Shown here: positions 1-6,026 of the stretch, in pieces
Layout: each line of letters opens with the position of its first letter
How positions within the stretch are numbered: position 1 is the first letter of the stretch
Source of the DNA: Hydrogenophaga sp.
GTDB lineage: Bacteria; Pseudomonadota; Gammaproteobacteria; Burkholderiales; Burkholderiaceae_C
DNA: 7,816 bases
Direction of reading: 5' to 3'
Assembly (NCBI GenBank): GCA_025458415.1
Contig: JALOSN010000044.1
Location: 1-7,816 of the forward strand
Translations under genes and position numbers: made by a program
The notes under the pieces: generated by a model
Told to the model about the DNA's origin: nothing
Database searches by the model: none
What the model saw: the letters and a program-made list of their open reading frames with translations, nothing else

Positions 1-3
1 TCA

Positions 4-40
4 CTCCTGCCGAAACTGGGTGTTTCGTTCAACCCAGGAG
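4..40 (+). promoter_or_regulatory. Possible RNA structure hiding the phoX ribosome binding site
   Basis: CTCCTG at 4-9 is the exact reverse complement of CAGGAG at 35-40, which contains the Shine-Dalgarno of the phosphatase gene. Between them lies a second perfect inverted repeat, CGAAAC (11-16) and GTTTCG (22-27), around a 5-nt loop. A transcript covering base 4 could fold into nested stems that occupy the ribosome binding site. The pairing is visible in the sequence; any regulatory role is inference, and it depends on transcription starting upstream of position 4, which the window edge hides. Confidence 0.35.
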
Positions 41-46
41 AAGCAC

Positions 47-2143
47 ATGGCAGAGTCCATCCGCGATGACGACGGCACGTCCAACCCCACCCGCAACCCC
101 TCGCTGACCGAACTGGTCGATCAGGCCATCGCGCGCGATCCGCAACGCCGGCGCCTGCTCAAGACCGGCGTGGGTCTGGCCGCCCTCCCCTTCCTGACCG
201 GCCTGACGGCCTGCGGCGGCGGCGAGATGGAAGACGCGCTGGGCAAAGGCAAGGACGGCAAGGGTCCGGGCAAGAAGCCGCGCGAGGCCATGCTCGGGTT
301 CGCCGCGGTCGCTGTCAACAGCGGTGACGTGGTCACGGTACCCGAGGGCTACACGGCCGAGATCCTGAACCGCTGGGGCGACCCGCTGTTTGCCAACAGC
401 CCGGACTTCCGCGGCGACGCCAGCGAAGGCTGGCAGGAAGCGGAACTGCAGGTCGGCGACAACCACGACGGCATGAGCTTCTTCCCGTTCAAGGTCAAAG
501 GCCGCGAAAGCAGCGACCAGGGCCTGCTGGTGCTCAACCACGAGTACATCAACCCCGAGTACTACTACGCCCCCGAACTGCCAGCGGGCGCCGGCGCCTG
601 GTTCGAGCCCTTCACTTTCGACAAGGTCAAGAAGGGCCTGGCCGGCCATGGCGTCAGCGTGATGGAAGTGCGCCGGCAGAAGAACGGCCAGTGGACCTAC
701 GTCAAAGGCTCGCGCTACAACCGTCGCATCACCGGCTATACACCCATCGAGGTGACCGGCCCGGCCCGCGGTGCCGACGCGCTCAAGACCGCCGCCGACC
801 CGACCGGCACCGAGGTGCTGGGCACCCTGAACAACTGCGCCAACGGCCAGACACCCTGGGGCACCTACCTGACCTGCGAAGAGAACTCGAACGGCTACTT
901 CGGGTGGAATGGCAGCCGCACGCGCACCCCCGCCGAAGCCCGCTACGGCTACAGCCAGAACGGCTTTGGCTACATGTGGCACACGCAGGATCCGCGTTTC
1001 GACCTGAACGCCAACCCCAACGAACCCAACCGCTTCCACTGGGTGGTCGAGATCGACCCGTTCGATCCCACCAGCAAGCCCAAGAAGCGCACCGCCCTGG
1101 GCCGCTTCAAGCACGAAAACATCGAGATCGTGGTCGGCAAGGACAACACCGTGGTGGCCTACTCCGGCGACGACGAGCGTGGTGACTACATCTACAAATT
1201 CGTCTGTGACCGCAAGCGGGTGCCGGGCAACAACGCCAGGAACCGCGACATCCTCGACAGCGGCACGCTGTACGTGGCGAAGTTCGGTGTTGGCGAGGTG
1301 GCGGGTGATGGACAGGGCACCGGTGAATGGATCGCCCTGAAACACGGCCAGAACGGCCTGACGGTGGAGAACGGTTTTGCCGACCAGGCCGACATCCTGG
1401 TGCGTACCCGCATGGCCGCCGACTTCGTGGGTGCCACGCGCATGGACCGCCCCGAGTGGATCGCGGCCAACCCCAAGAAGCTGGGCGACGTGTACATTGC
1501 CCTGACCAACAACACCGCGCGCACCACTGCCACGGTCGACGAGGCCAACCCCCGCGCTGCCAACGCCTGGGGCCACATTCTGCGCTGGAGCGAAGCAAAA
1601 GGTGACCCCAAGTCGACCACGTTCACCTGGGACATCTTCCTGCTGGCCGGCAACCCGGTGGCCTTCCCGGACCGCAACGATCCGCGATCGGGTTCACCCA
1701 ACATCACGCCGGACAACATGTTCAACTCGCCCGACGGTCTGTACTTCGACCAGAGCGGGCGCCTGTGGATCCAGACCGACGGCTCGTTTGCCAACACCGG
1801 CAACTTCCAGGGCATGGGCAACAACCAGATGCTGGCGGCCGACGTCGAGACCGGTGAGGTGCGCCGCTTCCTGGTCGGCCCCTCGGGTTGCGAGATCACC
1901 GGACTGGCCTTCTCTCCCGACCGCAAGACCATGTTCGTGAACATGCAACACCCGGGCGAGCTGGGGTCGCACCCGAACCGGCCCACCGGCTACGGCGACG
2001 AGCAGATTGCCCGCGACCCGACTGCATTCTCGATCTGGCCCGCCAGCCAGACCAACCCGCCGGCCAATCGGGCCGACGCAGGTCGCCCGCGTTCGGCCAC
2101 CGTGGTGGTTCGGCGCAAGGACGGCGGCGTGATCGGCGCCTGA
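47..2143 (+). CDS. phoX: PhoX-family alkaline phosphatase (DUF839), Tat-exported, probable lipoprotein
   Basis: This 698-aa phosphatase is predicted to hydrolyse phosphomonoesters outside the cytoplasm and supply inorganic phosphate; PhoX enzymes use iron and calcium rather than zinc. The start is the ATG at 47, with AGGAG at 36-40 six bases upstream; a GTG at 20 in the same frame has no ribosome site. A long n-region leads to a twin-arginine motif, RRRLLK (34-39), then a hydrophobic stretch ending in a lipobox, LTAC (53-56), so it may be a Tat-exported lipoprotein. Family motifs follow: NHEY with E166, TCEEN with C277 (equivalent to the cysteine that bridges the two irons in Pseudomonas PhoX), KHENIE, SGDDERGDYIY, and near the C-terminus NSPDGLYFD and GCEITGLAFSPD. 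The frame is intact and the length normal for the family. The gene ends in a strong terminator, so it is probably a single-gene unit. No Pho box is visible, but only 46 upstream bases are available. Family call firm; lipidation moderate. Confidence 0.93.
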   Translation: MAESIRDDDGTSNPTRNPSLTELVDQAIARDPQRRRLLKTGVGLAALPFLTGLTACGGGEMEDALGKGKDGKGPGKKPREAMLGFAAVAVNSGDVVTVPEGYTAEILNRWGDPLFANSPDFRGDASEGWQEAELQVGDNHDGMSFFPFKVKGRESSDQGLLVLNHEYINPEYYYAPELPAGAGAWFEPFTFDKVKKGLAGHGVSVMEVRRQKNGQWTYVKGSRYNRRITGYTPIEVTGPARGADALKTAADPTGTEVLGTLNNCANGQTPWGTYLTCEENSNGYFGWNGSRTRTPAEARYGYSQNGFGYMWHTQDPRFDLNANPNEPNRFHWVVEIDPFDPTSKPKKRTALGRFKHENIEIVVGKDNTVVAYSGDDERGDYIYKFVCDRKRVPGNNARNRDILDSGTLYVAKFGVGEVAGDGQGTGEWIALKHGQNGLTVENGFADQADILVRTRMAADFVGATRMDRPEWIAANPKKLGDVYIALTNNTARTTATVDEANPRAANAWGHILRWSEAKGDPKSTTFTWDIFLLAGNPVAFPDRNDPRSGSPNITPDNMFNSPDGLYFDQSGRLWIQTDGSFANTGNFQGMGNNQMLAADVETGEVRRFLVGPSGCEITGLAFSPDRKTMFVNMQHPGELGSHPNRPTGYGDEQIARDPTAFSIWPASQTNPPANRADAGRPRSATVVVRRKDGGVIGA

Positions 2144-2200
2144 CGCCCCTTCGCTTTAGGGAAGCCGTGGGACAGGGAACCGGCCTGCAACGGCATTGAT

Positions 2201-2228
2201 GGGGAAGGCGCCATGCCTTCCCCTTTTT
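2201..2228 (+). terminator. Intrinsic terminator of phoX
   Basis: A perfect 9-bp stem, GGGGAAGGC (2201-2209) and GCCTTCCCC (2215-2223), closes a 5-nt loop and is followed at once by five T residues (2224-2228). It lies 58 bases after the phosphatase stop codon. The T-tract is only on the + side, so it serves phoX and not the convergent glycosyltransferase gene, which shows no clear intrinsic terminator of its own. Confidence 0.92.
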
Positions 2229-2267
2229 CGTCCCTGGCGGCGCAAGGCCGCAGGTCGTGCCAGTGGT

Positions 2268-3494
2268 TCAGAACGCCGGCAGGGGCAGGCCCGGCCACTG
2301 GATTCTGTGTTGGGCCAACAGGTCGGACCACTGTCTTTCCACCTGGGCGGCCACCTGCTGCCAGTCGTTGCCGGAAATCTGCACCCGGGCGCGTGCGCCT
2401 GCATCGCGCAGAGCCTGGGGGTCTGTCGCCAGGGCCACCGCCTGGTCCAGATAGGCATCGCTGTCGCCGGCCCGCACCAGCCATCCACTGCGACCGTGCA
2501 CCACCCACTGCCCAGCCGCTGCGACATCGAATGCCAGCACCGGCAGGCCACTGGCCATCGCCTCCAGGGTGACGTTGCCGAAGGTCTCGGTGAGACTGGG
2601 AAACAGCAACAGGTCGGCACTGGCGTAACAGCCCGCCAACTCTTCGTGGCTGCACTGACCCATGAAGATGGCATCGGGACAGCGCTGCGCCAGGGCGGAC
2701 CGCATCGGACCATCACCCGCCAGCACCAGCCGGGTGCGCGGGTTGCACAAGCGCATGACCTCATGGGTGCGAACCACCAGATCCAGGTTCTTCTCTGCAG
2801 CCAGCCGCCCCACCGCCAGCAGCACGGTGTCATCCGCAGCGGCGCCCCATTGCCGGCGCAGGGGTTCATGGCGACGTGCCGGATGGAACAGCTGTGTGTC
2901 GATGCCGCGCCCGACCACACGAACCCGTTCGAAACCCAGATTGATCAGGTCGGCCGCCAGCGCCCGGGTGGGCACCATGGTCAGGCCAGCCTGGTTGTGA
3001 AAGCGCCGCAGGTAGGCAGCGATCGGCTTCTTCAGCCAGCCCAGGCCGTAATGACTGCTGTAGCTGTGGAAGTTGGTCCGGAAGTCCGAGCTCACCGGCA
3101 ACCGAAGCTGCCTCGCCGCCTGCAGGGCCGACCAGCCCAGCGGACCCTCGGTCGCAATGTGCACCAGGTCCGGCCGGCGGTAGCTCCAGCTGCGCACCAG
3201 GGCGCGCCGCGCCGGCAGGCCCAGCTTGAGCTGCGGATAACGCGGTATCGGCATGCCCCGCATGAGCTTCTCTTCGATGCCCCCCGCTTGCGATGCGGCA
3301 TCGGCGCGCATCTGGCGCGGACGCACCAGTTGCACCCGGTGTCCCCGTTCACACAACGTCTGCACCAGCCGCGACAGCGTCAGGGCCACGCCATTGACCT
3401 CCGGCGGCCAGGTTTCCGTCACCACGGCCAATTGCAGCCGGGGCTGGTGCGCAGGCAGATCCTGAAACAGGACGTCGGGTTCTTGGCTTGTCAT
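2268..3494 (-). CDS. GT4-family glycosyltransferase, candidate lipid glycosyltransferase
   Basis: This 408-aa protein is a two-domain GT-B retaining glycosyltransferase that transfers sugar from a nucleotide-sugar donor. The N-terminal acceptor domain opens with VVTETWPPEVNGVALTL (24-40), the glycine-rich loop typical of this subgroup. The C-terminal donor domain has VGRLAAEKN (228-236, phosphate-contacting lysine K235), LAGDGPMR (258-265) and the EX7E motif, E303-TFGNVTL-E311. There is no signal peptide or membrane helix, so it should act at the cytoplasmic face. ATG 3494 is chosen over TTG 3515, which lies beside a predicted Pho-box-like site; the Shine-Dalgarno (AAGGA) is 13 bases from the ATG, which is poor spacing. 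This subgroup includes SqdX-like, mannosyl- and diacylglycerol glycosyltransferases, some of them induced by phosphate starvation. Donor and acceptor cannot be read from sequence. The phase-correct Pho-like repeats upstream and the nearby phoX favour a glycolipid role; surface polysaccharide synthesis is the main alternative. Confidence 0.88.
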   Translation of the reverse strand: MTSQEPDVLFQDLPAHQPRLQLAVVTETWPPEVNGVALTLSRLVQTLCERGHRVQLVRPRQMRADAASQAGGIEEKLMRGMPIPRYPQLKLGLPARRALVRSWSYRRPDLVHIATEGPLGWSALQAARQLRLPVSSDFRTNFHSYSSHYGLGWLKKPIAAYLRRFHNQAGLTMVPTRALAADLINLGFERVRVVGRGIDTQLFHPARRHEPLRRQWGAAADDTVLLAVGRLAAEKNLDLVVRTHEVMRLCNPRTRLVLAGDGPMRSALAQRCPDAIFMGQCSHEELAGCYASADLLLFPSLTETFGNVTLEAMASGLPVLAFDVAAAGQWVVHGRSGWLVRAGDSDAYLDQAVALATDPQALRDAGARARVQISGNDWQQVAAQVERQWSDLLAQHRIQWPGLPLPAF

Positions 3495-3516
3495 GGCAGC
3501 AGTCTGGTCCTTCAAG

Positions 3517-3534
3517 ACAACAGGCAGATGACAG
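3517..3534 (-). promoter_or_regulatory. Pho-box-like repeat pair upstream of the glycosyltransferase
   Basis: Read on the minus strand this site is CTGTCAT, CTGC, CTGTTGT. The first half matches the PHO-box half-site CTGTCAY at 7 of 7 positions and the second at 5 of 7, with the correct 11-bp period. It ends 22 bases before ATG 3494. If it worked like the E. coli phoA box, with a -10 about 10 bp downstream, transcription would start close to that ATG. The spacer is not AT-rich, so binding could be weak. The match is seen in the sequence; PhoB binding is inferred. Confidence 0.5.
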
Positions 3535-3546
3535 ACCGCCTTTTGC

Positions 3547-3575
3547 GTGACCGCCGCGTGCCGGCTGCATGACAG
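3547..3575 (-). promoter_or_regulatory. Three-repeat Pho-box-like array upstream of the glycosyltransferase
   Basis: On the minus strand three heptamers occur at exact 11-bp steps: CTGTCAT (3575-3569, 7 of 7 to CTGTCAY), CCGGCAC (3564-3558, 5 of 7) and CGGTCAC (3553-3547, 6 of 7), separated by GCAG and GCGG. It lies 12 bases upstream of the second array and faces the same way, giving five phased or near-phased half-sites before the glycosyltransferase gene. PhoB dimers bind such direct repeats in tandem. The GC-rich spacers are the main weakness. Confidence 0.5.
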
Positions 3576-3582
3576 GTCCGCT

Positions 3583-3600
3583 TTGTCACACCGGTTTCAC
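3583..3600 (+). promoter_or_regulatory. Weak Pho-box-like repeat pair facing the Mpo1-like gene
   Basis: TTGTCAC (3583-3589, 6 of 7 to CTGTCAY), spacer ACCG, then GTTTCAC (3594-3600, 5 of 7), with the 11-bp period, on the plus strand. It would give a leader of some 60 nt before the GTG start at 3677. That leader contains a short GC hairpin, GGCCC (3629-3633) and GGGCC (3637-3641). Neither half-site is perfect, so this is weaker than the minus-strand sites next to it. Confidence 0.3.
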
Positions 3601-3676
3601 GGCGGCGACCCACCATGCGCAGGCGCCTGGCCCGCGGGGCCGCGAAGGCCATGCCCGAAACCACGAGGAGATCCAT

Positions 3677-4282
3677 GTGAAGCGATTCCTGCAGGAGCTT
3701 GCCACCCAGCGCTGGGACGACCACCGCTACTACCACCACAGCCGCATCAACCAGGCGCTGCACCTCGTGAGCGCGGTCAGCTTCGTGCTGGCCTACGCCT
3801 GGTTGCTGATCGATCCGGTGGTCTCGGCGCTGATCGCCTGGCTGGTGTCCATGACCACGCGTCAGGCCGGTCACTTTTTCTTCGAGCCCAGGGGCTACGA
3901 CGAGATCAACCAGGCCACGCACGAGCACAAGGAAGCCATCAAGGTGGGCTACAACCTGCAACGCAAGGTGGTCCTGATGGGTCTGTGGGCCTTCGTTCCC
4001 CTGATGCTGGCCATCTCACCCGGCGCCTTTGGCCTGATCGAACCCCACGCGGACTTCAACAGCTACATGCGACAGGTCGGCACGGCCTGGCTGCTGCTGG
4101 GGGTGGGGGGCCTGGTGTTCCGCGTGCTGCAGCTGTGGTACCTCAAGGACCTGCAGACCGGGCTGGTGTGGGCCGTCAAGATCATCACCGACCCGTTCCA
4201 TGACATCAAGCTCTACCACCGGGCGCCGCTGCAGCTGCTGCGCGGTGAGTGGCTGGACCCCGGACACGGACGGGTCCGCTGA
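3677..4282 (+). CDS. Polytopic membrane protein, Mpo1/DUF962-like
   Basis: This 201-aa protein starts at GTG 3677, with GAGGAG (3665-3670) six bases upstream. An in-frame ATG at 3569 lacks a ribosome site, falls inside a Pho-like array and would add an unstructured, non-protein-like leader. A soluble N-terminus contains HHSRINQALH (20-29). Hydrophobic segments follow at about 28-60 (probably two helices), 97-117 and 134-155, then a charged C-terminus with TDPFHDIKLYHRAP. The pattern H-x-x-x-N-x-x-x-H (H21, N25, H29) followed by GHFFFE (65-70, H66) resembles the Mpo1/DUF962 family, whose yeast member is an iron-dependent dioxygenase that shortens 2-hydroxy fatty acids by one carbon. That resemblance is recalled and distant; it could instead be a lineage-specific membrane protein. 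It is divergent from the glycosyltransferase and convergent (27-bp gap) with the aminotransferase. The coding call is strong, the function tentative. Confidence 0.8.
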   Translation: MKRFLQELATQRWDDHRYYHHSRINQALHLVSAVSFVLAYAWLLIDPVVSALIAWLVSMTTRQAGHFFFEPRGYDEINQATHEHKEAIKVGYNLQRKVVLMGLWAFVPLMLAISPGAFGLIEPHADFNSYMRQVGTAWLLLGVGGLVFRVLQLWYLKDLQTGLVWAVKIITDPFHDIKLYHRAPLQLLRGEWLDPGHGRVR

Positions 4283-4309
4283 GATCCGCTCAACCCGCCT
4301 GGTGTGTGT

Positions 4310-5959
4310 TCAGAATCCGAACCGGGTGCGCAGCAGTTCACCGAGCACCCGCCGGCGGATCCAGCGGTTGCTCAGACCCGGCGGATGGTCCCACCATCCC
4401 TGCTCGCGCATCTCCCGCCCGGCCCTGACGAAGCAGGTCACCACCTGTTCGAACGTGTCATCCTCCATGCGCAGACCGAAGATGAGCCGGCCTGTACCCA
4501 CCCAGCTCAAGGCCACACCATGCCAACGCAGGTAGTACTGGAGCATCCAGTTGTAGCGCGAGGGTTCGGTGTAGGTGATGGTCCAGATGCTCTGCAGGTG
4601 CGTGGCCCGCATGGGCAGCTTTTCCCGCTCCATGGTGGCATTGAAATGGCGTGCCCGTGCATCCCAGCGCGCGTCCTGCCCTTCGTAGGCCGCCAGCACC
4701 TGGGGGTCGTCCAGCCGGCGCAGGAAGGCGGACATGCCGGCCATGACGTAAGGGTGGGCATTGAAGGTCCCGCGGGCCAGGCACAGATCGGCCGGCCGGT
4801 CGTCGCGGTAGCGGCGCATCAGCTGGTGTTGACCACACAGAACGCCGACCGGATAGCCGCCAGCCAGCGTCTTGCCGTAGGTCACCATGTCCGCCTGCAC
4901 GCCGAAGTAGGCTTGCGCCCCGCCGGGGTCCAGCCGGAAACCCAGGAACACCTCGTCCATGATCAGCACGATGCCTCGCTCGGTGCACACCTGGCGCAGT
5001 CGCTGCAACCAGTCGGTGTAGGCCTGTCGGTCGAAGCCGGCTGTGCGGCTGCTGTCGACCAGGGCCGAGTCGGCCGGGGCGTTCCGGTTGGGGTGCATGG
5101 CCTGCAGCGGATTGACCAGCACGCAGGCGATGTCGCGCCGGCGTCGCAACACCTGCAGGCTGCGCTCGCTCATGTCGGCCAGGGTGTAGGTCTCGCGCGG
5201 CGGCATCGGGTTGCCTGGCCCCGGCTGCACGTCGTCCCACCAGCCGTGGTAGGCGCCGCAGAAGCGCACCAGGTACTTGCGCCCGGTGTGGTAACGCGCC
5301 AGCCGCACCGCCTGCATCACCGCCTCGGTCCCCGACATGTGGAACGACACCTCGTCGAGTCCGGAAATGGCCTGCAGCCGCGCCACGTTGTCGGCCACGC
5401 AAGGGTGGTAGGCGCCCAGCACCGGCCCCAGCGACTCGGCCATGCGCAGACCTTCGGCCATGCAGTCCTTGTAAAAGTCGACGCCCATCACGTTGACACC
5501 ATAGGAGCCCGTCAGGTCGATGAACCGGTTGCCGTCCAGGTCGGTCAGGCTGTGGCCCTCGGCCGATGCCACGAAGGCGCCCACGGGAAGCCGGCGACGC
5601 ACGGTGTGCGCAAACTGGAATGGCACACGGTAGCTGCCGGTCAGCTGGAGGTCGGCCAGGCCTTCACGGGCCTGGCGTGTCAGCGCCAGGGTGCGCGCGT
5701 AGCGGTGCGCATAGGCATTCGCCAGGGCCTCGAAGGCGACTTCCCGCCGCTGAGCGACGGACTCATCAGCGCCATCGCAACGGAAGAACTCGTGTTCGTC
5801 GTAGTGGTAGGCCGGCAGCCAGCGGGCCAGGCGCTTGGCCATGCGCGAGTGTCCTGCCAGCGACCGGTGCTTGGCCCGCGACAGGGCAATGCGCTGGCTC
5901 AACAGGGGCCAGCCCAGCGCCAGGGCACCCAGTGGCAGGGCGTAGGGAAGAACGGACAT
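4310..5959 (-). CDS. Class III PLP aminotransferase (GSA-aminotransferase-like) with hydrophobic N-terminus
   Basis: This 549-aa fold-type I PLP enzyme has all core class III motifs: SGTEAVMQA (209-217) for cofactor phosphate, CGAYHGWW (234-241) stacking on the ring, MDEVFLGFR (334-342, D335 contacting the pyridine nitrogen), YGKTLAGGYPVG (361-372, K363 the Schiff-base lysine) and ARGTFNAHP (395-403). It is closest in style to glutamate-1-semialdehyde aminomutase and the aminotransferase modules of polyketide or lipopeptide synthases, but about 120 residues longer than hemL products. The extra length is mostly N-terminal: a hydrophobic stretch at 3-20, then a basic region, suggesting membrane association. 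The start is ATG 5959, with AGGAG (minus strand, 5973-5969) nine bases upstream. It is divergent from psd across 60 bp. It is unlikely to be the housekeeping hemL; it may aminate a lipid-linked or fatty aldehyde or keto substrate, which is inference. The amino acceptor is unknown. Confidence 0.88.
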   Translation of the reverse strand: MSVLPYALPLGALALGWPLLSQRIALSRAKHRSLAGHSRMAKRLARWLPAYHYDEHEFFRCDGADESVAQRREVAFEALANAYAHRYARTLALTRQAREGLADLQLTGSYRVPFQFAHTVRRRLPVGAFVASAEGHSLTDLDGNRFIDLTGSYGVNVMGVDFYKDCMAEGLRMAESLGPVLGAYHPCVADNVARLQAISGLDEVSFHMSGTEAVMQAVRLARYHTGRKYLVRFCGAYHGWWDDVQPGPGNPMPPRETYTLADMSERSLQVLRRRRDIACVLVNPLQAMHPNRNAPADSALVDSSRTAGFDRQAYTDWLQRLRQVCTERGIVLIMDEVFLGFRLDPGGAQAYFGVQADMVTYGKTLAGGYPVGVLCGQHQLMRRYRDDRPADLCLARGTFNAHPYVMAGMSAFLRRLDDPQVLAAYEGQDARWDARARHFNATMEREKLPMRATHLQSIWTITYTEPSRYNWMLQYYLRWHGVALSWVGTGRLIFGLRMEDDTFEQVVTCFVRAGREMREQGWWDHPPGLSNRWIRRRVLGELLRTRFGF

Positions 5960-6019
5960 GGAAGAAGACTCCTGCGGAACGGCCGCCCCTGTCTTGTATG
6001 GCCTTGAAGTGACAACGGC
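5960..6019. promoter_or_regulatory. Compact divergent promoter region between aminotransferase and psd
   Basis: Only 60 bp separate the two divergent start codons, so both promoters and the aminotransferase ribosome site (5969-5973) must fit here or reach into the coding sequences. I see no good sigma-70 pair. The psd side has only a weak ribosome site (AAGTGA at 6007-6012). Such tight divergent spacing usually implies shared control. Confidence 0.45.
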
Positions 6020-6026
6020 ATGAAAC
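6009..6026 (-). promoter_or_regulatory. Weak Pho-box-like pair facing the aminotransferase
   Basis: On the minus strand: GTTTCAT (6026-6020, 5 of 7 to CTGTCAY), GCCG, TTGTCAC (6015-6009, 6 of 7), with the correct 11-bp period; a further 4-of-7 heptamer lies at 6004-5998. It overlaps the psd start codon, so bound PhoB could activate the aminotransferase and hinder psd. The match is degenerate and could be chance. Confidence 0.22.

Noticed and set aside
29..1576. Long minus-strand open frame opposite phoX
   Set aside because: Its Val/Gly/Ala-rich translation has no motif, and the plus strand is clearly PhoX with a proper ribosome site.
2237..2251. GC hairpin GCGGC and GCCGC downstream of the glycosyltransferase
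   Set aside because: No T-tract follows it on the minus strand, and 5-bp GC stems are common at this base composition.
2196..3572. Plus-strand open frame opposite the glycosyltransferase
   Set aside because: Its Gln/His/Arg-rich translation is typical of antisense high-GC coding sequence, and it begins within the phoX terminator region.
3569..3676. Upstream ATG giving a 237-residue form of the Mpo1-like protein
   Set aside because: It has no ribosome site, overlaps a Pho-like array, and the added residues are not protein-like; GTG 3677 has an ideal GAGGAG.
4255..4277. Inverted repeat GGACCC and GGGTCC at the end of the Mpo1-like gene
   Set aside because: A 6-bp stem with an 11-nt loop and no T-tract, inside coding sequence; not a credible terminator.
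5989..5995. Plus-strand Pho half-site CTGTCTT before psd
   Set aside because: A lone 6-of-7 half-site; the heptamer 11 bp downstream has no match, so it is not a box.
4304..6007. Long plus-strand open frame opposite the aminotransferase
   Set aside because: It is a GC-codon shadow: the minus strand has all PLP-enzyme motifs, while this reading gives His/Gln/Val-rich sequence with no recognisable domain.
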